Source of the DNA: CAZLQG01 sp964561655
GTDB lineage: Bacteria > Patescibacteriota > Doudnabacteria > UBA920
Assembly: GCA_964561655.1 (NCBI GenBank)
Contig: CAZLQG010000006.1
Location: 1 to 29,468 of the forward strand
Reading direction: 5' to 3'
Length of the DNA stretch: 29,468 nt
The position numbers and the translations under genes are program-made. Each line of letters opens with the position of its first letter. The stretch's first letter is position 1. Under the pieces are notes generated by a model. That model saw only the letters and a list, made by a program, of their open reading frames with translations. It was not told the DNA's origin and made no database searches. Positions 1 through 6,019 of this stretch are shown piece after piece.

Positions 1-63
1 AGCATAGATAACGATATACATCGCCTTGATGCAGATAATGATGGACTAGCTTGTGAAAAATAA
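1..63 (+). CDS. C-terminal end of an Excalibur-domain protein (5' truncated by window)
   Basis: Frame 1 is open from the first base and ends at a TAA at 61-63, giving a 20-residue tail. It contains HRLDADNDGLACEK, which matches the signature of the Excalibur calcium-binding domain (DxDxDG followed by ACE). In known proteins this domain sits at the C-terminus of secreted or surface proteins, often next to a thermonuclease-like or other extracellular domain. Only the end of the domain is inside the window, so the rest of the protein and its function cannot be stated. The three Asp residues and the terminal Cys-Glu are intact. Confidence 0.75.
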   Translation, partial: SIDNDIHRLDADNDGLACEK

Positions 64-114
64 AAACTTTCAGATAGAGTAAGTATTTAAAACTAAAATA
101 CGACAAGTTAAAAA

Positions 115-744
115 ATGAAAACCGAAGCTGCACATATAAAAAAGGCTATTAGGGATATTGAAAAACTAGAGGTAGATTTGCAAAAATTGGGCATGCGTTC
201 TACGCCCGATATAGTTGGTTTTTATGGTGAGCTTTTAGTGTGGAAAGAGTTAAAAAGTCATTTTGGTTGGAAAGGTTATAATATAGAACTCGGCTCGGGG
301 CAAAGCAAAGCAGACATTCAAATGACTAAGAAGGGAAATACGATAAGAATTGAAGTAAAAACTTCTAGAAGAAAAGAAGAATGGTACGGCAAAGGCTATG
401 GGGCCGCATTAAATATAAAAAAATGCAAAAACAAAAACCATTTGAAAAGGTTTGTGATGCACCAAAAAAGAGGCAGGCTTTACGGAGATTTTTGTTATTT
501 TGATTACCTAGTTTTCGTAAAATTGGAAGAGGATTTAAAAAATGCCAAATATTATATTTTTTCAAAAAATTATCTTTGGAATAATGAAAAAAAGTTAAGG
601 AATAAAAATAAAAGATTCACCAATTCCACGCACAGGATTATTTTTATTGATGAAGAAAAAAAGACTCCAGAAATATCCAAAATAGATCAATACCATTCAA
701 AACAAGAAAGTAAATTCCAAAATAAGTGGGGTACTATCAAATAG
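115..744 (+). CDS. PD-(D/E)XK nuclease-like protein
   Basis: This 209-residue soluble protein is probably a nuclease of the restriction-endonuclease fold. Visible motifs are GFYGE near residues 35-39 (the N-terminal helix acidic residue), Asp67 in KADIQM, and Glu80-Val-Lys82 in RIEVK, which together give E...D-X12-ExK. The second half is very rich in Lys, Asn and Tyr and has no recognised domain; it may hold the DNA-binding part. No methyltransferase gene that looks like a restriction partner lies next to it (the methyltransferase at 2857 has a small-molecule type SAM fold and is 2 kb away). The gene is visibly more AT-rich than the metabolic genes further right, which suggests recent transfer. 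Family membership is inferred from the catalytic motif only; the substrate is unknown. Confidence 0.6.
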   Translation: MKTEAAHIKKAIRDIEKLEVDLQKLGMRSTPDIVGFYGELLVWKELKSHFGWKGYNIELGSGQSKADIQMTKKGNTIRIEVKTSRRKEEWYGKGYGAALNIKKCKNKNHLKRFVMHQKRGRLYGDFCYFDYLVFVKLEEDLKNAKYYIFSKNYLWNNEKKLRNKNKRFTNSTHRIIFIDEEKKTPEISKIDQYHSKQESKFQNKWGTIK

Positions 745-771
745 ACATCAATAAAACCCAAGTAGGAAAGT

Positions 772-805
772 AATAGGTATTTTAATACTTATTATAATAC
801 CTATT
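772..805. repeat. 10-bp inverted repeat downstream of the nuclease-like gene
   Basis: AATAGGTATT (772-781) is the exact reverse complement of AATACCTATT (796-805), with a 14-base AT-only loop. It is followed by a run of A rather than T, so it does not look like a + strand intrinsic terminator. An operator or a transcript-end structure is possible. Confidence 0.5.
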
Positions 806-895
806 AAAAAAAAACTTACAGATTGGGGAGGGGAGAATCATCCCGGTGAGACATTCTTACAAACTTGAGAATTTAAGGATGTCATTTAGTCCTTT

Positions 896-961
896 CATTC
901 GCCAATTCGTGTTTACCCCGTTAAATCTGTATTTAATTTAACCGGGGCAAATTGGCGAATG
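896..961. repeat. Hairpin repeat, family A copy 1 (ATTCGCCAATTCG type)
   Basis: The arms CATTCGCCAATT (896-907) and AATTGGCGAATG (950-961) are perfect reverse complements. Inside them, ACCCCGTTAAAT pairs with TTTAACCGGGG apart from one bulged base, so almost the whole 66 bases folds into one long hairpin. The right end contains the ATG used as start of the next gene. Related copies lie near 2226, 2803 and 3480. Confidence 0.75.
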
Positions 962-1339
962 GCGAAAAATGAAATTAAATCAAAAAATATGAATTATTTA
1001 TATATCATTTTAATAGGGGTTGTTGTTTTTGTTATTATTAGGCGAGTAATGGAAAAGGTTCAAGAAGATACCCAAAAAAATTCAGGCTTAATTTTACAGC
1101 AAACTATTAAAGATTTTGGGTTAGAAAATTCGGAGGCCATGAAGAAGTTTAAGTTAAACATAGGTACAATAGTCGGCTACATGGCGGCAGGCAACAACAG
1201 GGTAACTGTAAGCGAAATTGAAAAGCTTTTGGGAGTATCTAGCACGGAAGCAGAAAAATATATGAATGAATTGGCCAGAAATACCATACTCACCAAAAAA
1301 GACGAAACCGGCCGTATAGTTTTTGACAAATTTAAATAA
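959..1339 (+). CDS. Small single-pass membrane protein with a winged-helix-like cytoplasmic part
   Basis: A 126-residue protein that I do not recognise as a named family. A hydrophobic segment at about residues 12-28 (NYLYIILIGVVVFVIIRR) would anchor it, with the rest in the cytoplasm. Residues 75-126 have the pattern of a small helix-turn-helix or winged-helix domain (VTVSEIEKLLGVSSTEAEKY, then a basic/polar wing ending in GRIVFDKFK). The chosen ATG lies inside the right arm of a hairpin repeat and has no Shine-Dalgarno site; an ATG at 989, just before the membrane segment, is an equally good start. A role in membrane-linked regulation is only a guess. Confidence 0.6.
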   Translation: MAKNEIKSKNMNYLYIILIGVVVFVIIRRVMEKVQEDTQKNSGLILQQTIKDFGLENSEAMKKFKLNIGTIVGYMAAGNNRVTVSEIEKLLGVSSTEAEKYMNELARNTILTKKDETGRIVFDKFK

Positions 1340-1374
1340 TTGGGAATAATTTGTACTGAAAGGCTTTCCAAAAT

Positions 1375-1383
1375 TGCTATAAT
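1375..1383 (+). promoter_or_regulatory. Extended -10 promoter for the 1427 gene
   Basis: TGCTATAAT is a perfect extended -10 element (TGn plus TATAAT), about 44 bases before the ATG at 1427. No good -35 hexamer is seen at the expected spacing. Confidence 0.55.
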
Positions 1384-1426
1384 AAATTTAATGACTAAAT
1401 CCGAAAATTAAGTTATTATTGACGTT

Positions 1427-2116
1427 ATGCCTTCTCAATATGCGTACCTTACCGGCGGTTTTATATTTCTGGCTTTTTGGCTGGTTATATTTTTGAATCG
1501 GAAAGATTTGCGGCGGGAAATTATTTGGGCAAGTTTGGTGGGCTTGCCTTTTGGTTTTATTGAGATATTATTCGTGCCGTATTATTGGTATCCCGAGTCG
1601 CTGTTTAATTTAATGAGGCAATACGGATTCGGCCCGGAAGGATTTTTATACAGTTTTTCGATTGCCGGCATCGCGGCGGTTGGATACGAATTTTTGGAAA
1701 ACAAGAAAACGATAAAAATTAAACGCAACAAAAAACTTCATCTCGTTCCGTTTATTTTATTTCTCTTGGTTTATTTTGGGCTGGAAGTTTTTTTTCCGTT
1801 CAAGCCAATGCTTAACCTTTCCATGGCTTTTATTTGCGGTGCGGTTTTAACGGCTTTATTGCGCCTCGATTTATTGAAACAGATTTTGGCAAGCGGCCTC
1901 ATCTTTGGAGTGTTTTATTTTGTATTATTTGCGCTCGTGAATGCAATATTTAAAGATTTAGTGGGTCAGTTTTATAGCCCGCAAATTTTTGGCAATTTTA
2001 AAATTCTGGGTGTACCGCTTGAGGAAATTATCATGGCTTTTACAGGCGGCGCTTTTTGGTCAACTCTTTATGAATACACCAAGGCCTACCGGGAGGAAAA
2101 TATCCGCATTAAATAG
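1427..2116 (+). CDS. Polytopic membrane protein resembling the lycopene-cyclase domain fold
   Basis: A 229-residue, strongly hydrophobic protein with about six or seven membrane segments. It appears to consist of two related halves, each with three helices. The second half ends in GVPLEEIIMAFTGGAFW, which matches the PLEE motif found in CrtYc/CrtYd-type lycopene cyclase domains. The matching place in the first half reads GFGPEGFLYSF, so one of the two acidic motifs is changed. No carotenoid genes are nearby, so a lycopene substrate cannot be claimed; related proteins in CPR genomes may have another lipid or structural role. It has its own extended -10 promoter at 1375. The match is by motif and topology only. 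Confidence 0.5.
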   Translation: MPSQYAYLTGGFIFLAFWLVIFLNRKDLRREIIWASLVGLPFGFIEILFVPYYWYPESLFNLMRQYGFGPEGFLYSFSIAGIAAVGYEFLENKKTIKIKRNKKLHLVPFILFLLVYFGLEVFFPFKPMLNLSMAFICGAVLTALLRLDLLKQILASGLIFGVFYFVLFALVNAIFKDLVGQFYSPQIFGNFKILGVPLEEIIMAFTGGAFWSTLYEYTKAYREENIRIK

Positions 2117-2179
2117 TTGAAGAGAGAAAAAGGTGGTGGGGATTTTTTAGAACAAAAAACTTCCATGACCCACGAATAA

Positions 2180-2213
2180 GATATTCCAATATTCTGCAGA
2201 ATATTGGAATATC
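2180..2213. repeat. Perfect 34-bp palindrome
   Basis: Starting with GATATTCCAATATTCTG and continuing with its exact reverse complement, the 34 bases form a palindrome without a spacer, centred between 2196 and 2197 in a CTGCAG core. It lies between two genes and next to a family A hairpin. It could be a cruciform, a dimeric protein-binding site or a mobile palindrome. Confidence 0.85.
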
Positions 2214-2225
2214 ATTTAACCTTTT

Positions 2226-2284
2226 CGTTCGCCAATTCGTCAGCCCCGACTAAGCCGAGCTTAGGCGGGGACTAATAGAAGAAT
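2226..2284. repeat. Hairpin repeat, family A copy 2
   Basis: It begins with CGTTCGCCAATTCG as in copies 1 and 3, continues into a GC hairpin (CCCCGACTAAG pairing with CTTAGGCGGGG, one bulge), and ends in AATAGAAGAAT just before the next gene. The arms are less symmetric than in copy 1. Confidence 0.65.
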
Positions 2285-2300
2285 ACGCTTTGTAAAGACA

Positions 2301-2750
2301 ATGAAGCTTAAAAAAATTTTATTTGTCAAAATAGTACTTTTAGTTCTTGCTATATTAATAATTATAGTCGTAATTGACGCGCGAAAACTTTCCGGGCTCG
2401 CTATTAAACAGCAAAGTTCAGTAGAATATAAAGCAGTTTTGCATGACAAAAATTATATTGTAAAATATAGACCCAAAGAAGTTTTGGAACCGTTTTTTGG
2501 AAAAGCAATGATAGAATTCGGGACACGGTTTGCCTTGGTGCGCGACGATTTGCCAAAATTAGCTAAAAAGTTCGTAATGTATCACGAAATTTATCATTTG
2601 CAAGATCAGGAACATACTAATATTATTGCCAGAGAAATTCATGCCAATCTTGGCGCATTGCCTTATGCTCCTATTGGATTTATTCAGACAGTTTTTTTGA
2701 CTTTGACTAATCCGGAGAGGCTTTCTTATTATTTCAGTTTGGTTTTTTAA
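2301..2750 (+). CDS. Membrane-anchored HEXXH protein, putative zinc metallopeptidase
   Basis: A 149-residue protein with an N-terminal membrane segment at about residues 7-26 (FVKIVLLVLAILIIIVVI), which suggests an outward-facing or membrane-associated catalytic part. His95-Glu96-x-x-His99 lies in MYHEIYHLQDQ, and a further Glu112 in REIHAN could supply the third zinc ligand, as in gluzincin-type peptidases. A second hydrophobic stretch near the C-terminus (IGFIQTVFLTLT) may also touch the membrane. The protein is short for a peptidase and resembles a minimal M48/M56-like core. The family is inferred from the motif alone; the substrate is unknown. It is one of three HEXXH genes within 3 kb. 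Confidence 0.6.
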   Translation: MKLKKILFVKIVLLVLAILIIIVVIDARKLSGLAIKQQSSVEYKAVLHDKNYIVKYRPKEVLEPFFGKAMIEFGTRFALVRDDLPKLAKKFVMYHEIYHLQDQEHTNIIAREIHANLGALPYAPIGFIQTVFLTLTNPERLSYYFSLVF

Positions 2751-2802
2751 TTGGTGAATAAACCATGACTAATCTAATTACTTAAAACAACTGGGAATAA
2801 TT

Positions 2803-2860
2803 CCTGCCTGCCGGCAGGCAGGCACGCGCTTGCCTGCCTCTGGGGGGAATTGGTGAATGG
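2803..2860. repeat. Palindromic repeat ending at the methyltransferase start (family A related, copy 4)
   Basis: CCTGCCTGCCGGCAGGCAGG (2803-2822) is a perfect 20-bp palindrome. GGCAGGCA and TGCCTGCC form a second overlapping hairpin. The element ends in GAATTGGTGAATGG, which closely matches the right end of copy 1 (AATTGGCGAATGG) and likewise supplies the ATG of the next gene. Confidence 0.7.
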
Positions 2861-3444
2861 TAAGATCACCCAAATTTATGCTATTTAGTTCCAAAAAAAA
2901 TGAGGCGAAAAAACTGGCTGCCCTTTTGCAGCTTGGGCCAGGATCAGTAGTTGCCGATGTCGGATCCGGCAAAGGCGAATATGCCGTGACCTTAGCCGGA
3001 GTTGTAGGCCAAAACGGCACGGTCTATGCCGTGGAGGCAGACAAAGAGCGCCTGAGTCTTATTGGTAAAAAAGTCAGTGCCCTGCAATTGGCCAATATCA
3101 AAACAATCCAAAGCAGCGATATAAGCGTTAATCTGCCGCCGCTTACCTGTGACGCAATTTTTCTTCGTGGCGCATACCACCATCTTAACCATCCGGAAGA
3201 GATACTTGCCAGCATAAGCGCATCGCTTAAAGCAGGCGGCAGGCTGGCTATAATAGATTTTCCTCCAAGATTTTTTTTGTCCCTGTTTTTTCCGGTTAAA
3301 AATGTCTCTAAAAACCGGGGAGGGCACGGCGTGCCCAAAGAGATTGTCATAAAAGAAGTTACGCGGGTAGGACTGCAGCTCGAGGAAAAAATTGATAAAT
3401 GGATGCCGGGCCGCTACTGTCTCCTGTTCCAAAAACAGAAATAA
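2857..3444 (+). CDS. Class I SAM-dependent methyltransferase
   Basis: A 195-residue cytoplasmic enzyme with a Rossmann-like SAM-binding fold. Motif I is VADVGSGKGEYA (about residues 32-43), followed by the acidic end of strand 2 in VYAVEAD, a post-II region CDAIFLRGAYHHL and motif III-like LKAGGRLAIIDF. This pattern is typical of the broad UbiE/methyltransf_11-25 group acting on small molecules or lipids; the acceptor cannot be told. The ATG at 2857 lies in a repeat and has no Shine-Dalgarno site; the ATG at 2878 (MLFSSKKNE) is an alternative. It shares no obvious operon with its neighbours. Confidence 0.8.
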   Translation: MVRSPKFMLFSSKKNEAKKLAALLQLGPGSVVADVGSGKGEYAVTLAGVVGQNGTVYAVEADKERLSLIGKKVSALQLANIKTIQSSDISVNLPPLTCDAIFLRGAYHHLNHPEEILASISASLKAGGRLAIIDFPPRFFLSLFFPVKNVSKNRGGHGVPKEIVIKEVTRVGLQLEEKIDKWMPGRYCLLFQKQK

Positions 3445-3479
3445 TCAGCAGTCTTTCAAGATGCCTTTTTAAAAATTCT

Positions 3480-3534
3480 TTCGTTCGCTAATTCGCCTTT
3501 TGACTTCGCTCAAGACGGGCGCAAATAGGAGAAT
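3480..3534. repeat. Hairpin repeat, family A copy 3
   Basis: It starts TTCGTTCGCTAATTCG, one change from copy 2, then an imperfect hairpin (CTTTTGACTTCG against CAAGACGGGC) and ends GCAAATAGGAGAAT. It lies between the methyltransferase and the next gene. Confidence 0.6.
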
Positions 3535-3619
3535 AGTAATAAAATTGATTAAAATTTAATTTATGACAATAAGGCCAAAAAAGCAGAACAGCTTTGTTTT
3601 AAAAAATTATCAAATTGGT

Positions 3620-3645
3620 TATAATAGAAGAAAGTCGATTATAAT
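3620..3645 (+). promoter_or_regulatory. Two candidate -10 hexamers before the 3672 gene
   Basis: TATAAT occurs at 3620-3625 and again at 3640-3645, 20 bases apart. Neither has the TGn extension seen at many other promoters here, and -35 matches are weak. Either or both could drive the gene at 3672. Confidence 0.4.
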
Positions 3646-3671
3646 AAAAGAAATTAATTTAAGGGAAAATT

Positions 3672-4346
3672 ATGAATAAAAAAAGTTTATGGATTGTGGG
3701 GGGAATAGTCGTAGTGGCTGCGATTGTGCTGGTGGCCATGGGCGGGGGGAACAAAAACAAAGAGCAGGGCTCTGAGGAATCATCCGGGCAGGAAGCGGCA
3801 ATAGACAAAAACGCCCCGAAATCTTTAAAAGAGCTGATGGCAATAGATAAGCCGCAAAAATGCGAGTACCAAGACCAGACGGAAGACGGGAGTTCTTATG
3901 GCACGGTTTATATAGAAGAAGGCAGAATGAGCGGGGACTTTACCGTAGAAACCGCCCAAGGCGTTTTTGTTTCCCATATGATAGCTAAAGACAGCGAAAT
4001 CTACATGTGGGAAGACAGCACGGGCACGGCTTACAAAACTACGGTACAAAATATTTCTCAAGATCAAGAGGGTGAAACAGCAAAGCCGGTGGATATAGAT
4101 AAAGAATTTAATTACCATTGTGAAAATTGGAGCGTTGATTCTTCCAAGTTTGAACTGCCGCAAGGAAAAGAATTTACCGATCTCTCCGCGATGATGGAGG
4201 CGGCGGCGCAAATGCAGGCCGGGGAAGGGGAAAGCCTAGAACCAGCTTCCGGCAGTGAAGATTTAAAAGCTGCGCAATGCGCGGCTTGTCAGCAAGTGCC
4301 GGAAGAGACGCGAGCGCAGTGTTTGCAAGCTTTAGGGTGTAATTAG
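3672..4346 (+). CDS. Membrane-anchored extracytoplasmic protein with Cys-rich tail
   Basis: A 224-residue protein of no recognised family. An uncleaved signal-anchor at about residues 6-24 (LWIVGGIVVVAAIVLVAMG) is followed by a low-complexity acidic linker (EQGSEESSGQEAAIDKN) and a domain of about 100 residues with beta-strand character (CEYQDQTEDGSSYGTVYIEE, then MSGDFTVET). The C-terminus has four Cys in CAACQQVPEETRAQCLQALGC, a spacing that suggests two disulfides in a small helical hairpin. There is no lipobox Cys. A weak AAGGG lies before the ATG. A strong terminator follows directly, so it is probably transcribed alone. Confidence 0.65.
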   Translation: MNKKSLWIVGGIVVVAAIVLVAMGGGNKNKEQGSEESSGQEAAIDKNAPKSLKELMAIDKPQKCEYQDQTEDGSSYGTVYIEEGRMSGDFTVETAQGVFVSHMIAKDSEIYMWEDSTGTAYKTTVQNISQDQEGETAKPVDIDKEFNYHCENWSVDSSKFELPQGKEFTDLSAMMEAAAQMQAGEGESLEPASGSEDLKAAQCAACQQVPEETRAQCLQALGCN

Positions 4347-4355
4347 TTTTATTTT

Positions 4356-4405
4356 AAGGCCCGGCCATTTGGGAAAATAAATGTTAAGGGCCGGGCCTTT
4401 TATTT
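4356..4405 (+). terminator. Rho-independent terminator after the 3672 gene
   Basis: AAGGCCCGGCC (4356-4366) pairs perfectly with GGCCGGGCCTT (4389-4399), an 11-bp stem with a 22-base loop, followed by TTTATTTT. It ends two bases before the ATG of the next gene, so that gene must start its transcript inside or just after this structure, or be reached by read-through. Confidence 0.8.
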
Positions 4406-4406
4406 T

Positions 4407-4937
4407 ATGAAAAAGTTTCCGTATCAAATAAAAGTCAGCAGAAAAGCCAGGAATTTGCGGATTGCGGTTTATGAAAGCAGCCGGGTGGTGGTGACCGTGC
4501 CGTGGTTTTTGGGCTTGGAGAGGGCCAGGGAATTTGTTGAACAAAAAACCGGCTGGATTTTAAAAAAGCTGGAATATTTTAAAATTTATAAATCATCAAC
4601 TGTTCCTAGGTCAAGCAAGCGTGATTATTTAAAATATAAAGCGCAAGCTTTTCGTCTCGCAACGCAAAAAGTAGAACAGTGGAATAAGTTTTACGGGTTT
4701 TCCTACCATTGCCTTAACATCAAAAACCAAAAGACCCGCTGGGGCAGCTGTAGCAAAAAGGGCAATTTAAATTTTAATTACAAGATTGTGTATTTACCGG
4801 AAAACTTAGTGGATTATTTGATGGTGCACGAACTTTGCCATTTAAAGGAGTTTAACCATTCAAAGAAGTTTTGGGCCTTGCTGGCAAAAACCATGCCTGA
4901 TTATTTACGATTAAGAAAGCAGCTAAGAGATATTTAA
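4407..4937 (+). CDS. YgjP-like (M48-related) metallopeptidase
   Basis: A 176-residue protein of the YgjP/DUF45 family, cytoplasmic zinc metallopeptidases related to the WLM group. The family signature is complete: KTRWGSCSKKGNLNFN around residues 109-125, then the zinc site His141-Glu-Leu-Cys-His145 in VHELCHLKEFNHSKKFW with the family's second conserved His. The N-terminal half (KVSRKARNLRIAVYESSRVVV) is the usual strand-rich region. The length is slightly below the usual 220-240 residues because the N-terminus is short. The gene starts directly after a terminator and is followed three bases later by another metallopeptidase gene, which implies co-transcription. Physiological substrates of this family are unknown. 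Confidence 0.88.
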   Translation: MKKFPYQIKVSRKARNLRIAVYESSRVVVTVPWFLGLERAREFVEQKTGWILKKLEYFKIYKSSTVPRSSKRDYLKYKAQAFRLATQKVEQWNKFYGFSYHCLNIKNQKTRWGSCSKKGNLNFNYKIVYLPENLVDYLMVHELCHLKEFNHSKKFWALLAKTMPDYLRLRKQLRDI

Positions 4938-4939
4938 AT

Positions 4940-5299
4940 ATGGATAAAGAGCAATTTGAACAACTTATTAGCCAGGCCGTAGAGGCCCTCCCTTCATCGA
5001 TCCGTAAAAAAATGGATAATGTTGACATTGTGCTGGAAGAAGGAGAGTCGCCGAATAATTCCTTGTTCGGCTTGTATCATGGTATTCCAGGAACAAAACG
5101 AACGCCGTATTATGCCGGGGTGCTGCCGGATAAAATTACGATTTGGAAAGGGACTATAGAAAAGTTTGCCGGCCATCCATCAAACGTCCCCAAACTCGTG
5201 CGCCGGGTGGTCTGGCATGAAATCGGTCACCATTTTGGGTTTAATGAGGCAAAAATCAGAAAGCTGGAAAAGAAGTGGGAAAAAGAAGGAAAGGTATAG
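4940..5299 (+). CDS. Small zincin-like metallopeptidase (PF06262 type)
   Basis: A 119-residue protein that matches the small bacterial zincin family (metallopeptidase family PF06262, DUF1025). The zinc motif is complete: His93-Glu94-x-x-His97-x-x-Gly100-x-x-Glu103 in WHEIGHHFGFNEAKI. Upstream blocks such as NSLFGLYHGIPGTKRTPYY and KITIWKGTIEKFA fit the family. It is translated from the third base after the stop of the YgjP-like gene, so the two are almost certainly one operon. No signal peptide is present. The family's biological role is not known. Confidence 0.85.
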   Translation: MDKEQFEQLISQAVEALPSSIRKKMDNVDIVLEEGESPNNSLFGLYHGIPGTKRTPYYAGVLPDKITIWKGTIEKFAGHPSNVPKLVRRVVWHEIGHHFGFNEAKIRKLEKKWEKEGKV

Positions 5300-5305
5300 G
5301 AAACA

Positions 5306-5335
5306 AATTTCTAATGTCTGATTACTAATTTCTAA
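5306..5335 (+). repeat. AATTTCTAAT repeat, copy 1
   Basis: A 30-base AT-rich repeat built from AATTTCTAAT units. It differs from the copy at 20795 at three positions, and a copy in the opposite orientation lies at 23461-23490. All three are between genes. Confidence 0.6.
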
Positions 5336-5411
5336 ATATAAAATTACAAATTTTGAATATTAAATAAGTTTAGGTCTAAACATCAAACATCGCGAGATGA
5401 TGAGCTAAGGG

Positions 5412-5463
5412 TTGACAGAGGGAAGAATTTAGCGTATAGTTAGCGGTTAGATTGTGATATAAT
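5412..5463 (+). promoter_or_regulatory. Promoter region for the 5486 gene
   Basis: TTGACA (5412-5417) is a perfect -35, followed after 17 bases by TATAGT (5435-5440). A second, extended -10, TGATATAAT (5455-5463), lies 23 bases before the ATG. Two overlapping promoters are possible; this is the best -35/-10 pair in the window. Confidence 0.65.
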
Positions 5464-5485
5464 ATTTAAGGATTTAAACATATTT

Positions 5486-5884
5486 ATGGGAATATTCGAT
5501 AAAACATCAGTAGAGGTTGGCAAAGGCAAAGAACAGCCATCAGTACCTAAAAAAAAGGTTGAGGGCGGAGTTGAGGTTGGACCGAAGGCTTTTAAAGAAT
5601 ACTCTCCTGACGAGAAAGAAGTGCTGAGAAGGGCTATAAAAGATACAGTTCAGGGAATAGAAGGCCAAACAACTCAGGCGATCCCTCAAGGGCTAAGTTC
5701 TCAAGGTGAAGTTATTAATAGGACCTTAGGTCATGGCGAACGCCCTCCTCATGCCCAGATGCTAGCAGAGGCTCTTAGTGATCCTGCAAAATTTGAAGAA
5801 TTAATTAAAAAATCCGGAGGATTAGAAAGTGCTGTCAATAAAATTAACGAAATTGCAGGTAATTCCGAACATAGACAAAATTAG
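5486..5884 (+). CDS. Small soluble protein of unknown function
   Basis: A 132-residue hydrophilic protein with no recognised family. The first 35 residues are Lys/Gly/Val-rich and probably disordered; from about residue 38 a helical region begins (YSPDEKEVLRRAIKDTVQGI), a Gly/Gln-rich middle follows and the end is again helical (PAKFEELIKKSGGLESAVNK). No membrane segment, Cys or catalytic motif is visible. It has the strongest canonical promoter in the window, which suggests it is expressed. It lies just upstream of the VirD4-like ATPase gene, separated by an inverted-repeat element, so a link to that system is possible but unproven. Confidence 0.6.
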   Translation: MGIFDKTSVEVGKGKEQPSVPKKKVEGGVEVGPKAFKEYSPDEKEVLRRAIKDTVQGIEGQTTQAIPQGLSSQGEVINRTLGHGERPPHAQMLAEALSDPAKFEELIKKSGGLESAVNKINEIAGNSEHRQN

Positions 5885-5921
5885 TCTAAGCTGATTTTAG
5901 AAAGCAAAACAAAAATAATAA

Positions 5922-6017
5922 ACCCCGCACTTTCTGCGGGGGAAAAAGCAGAAATAAAATCATAATCGATGCCTATTTTTAAAAAATCAAAATGGGTATT
6001 TGGGGAAAGTGCGGGGT
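5922..6017. repeat. GCACTTTCT inverted-repeat element, copy 1 (before the ATPase gene)
   Basis: The 13-bp ends ACCCCGCACTTTC (5922-5934) and GAAAGTGCGGGGT (6005-6017) are perfect reverse complements, 96 bases overall. The left end also forms its own small hairpin (CCCCGCA, loop CTTTC, TGCGGGG). The right end stops two bases before the ATG at 6020. A related element with the same core lies at 14179-14264 before ruvX. Confidence 0.8.
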
Positions 6018-6019
6018 AA

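Noticed and set aside
5923..5942. Terminator after the 5486 gene (CCCCGCA/TGCGGGG hairpin)
   Set aside because: On the + strand it is followed by A-rich sequence rather than T; it is better explained as the left end of the inverted-repeat element, although some termination is possible.
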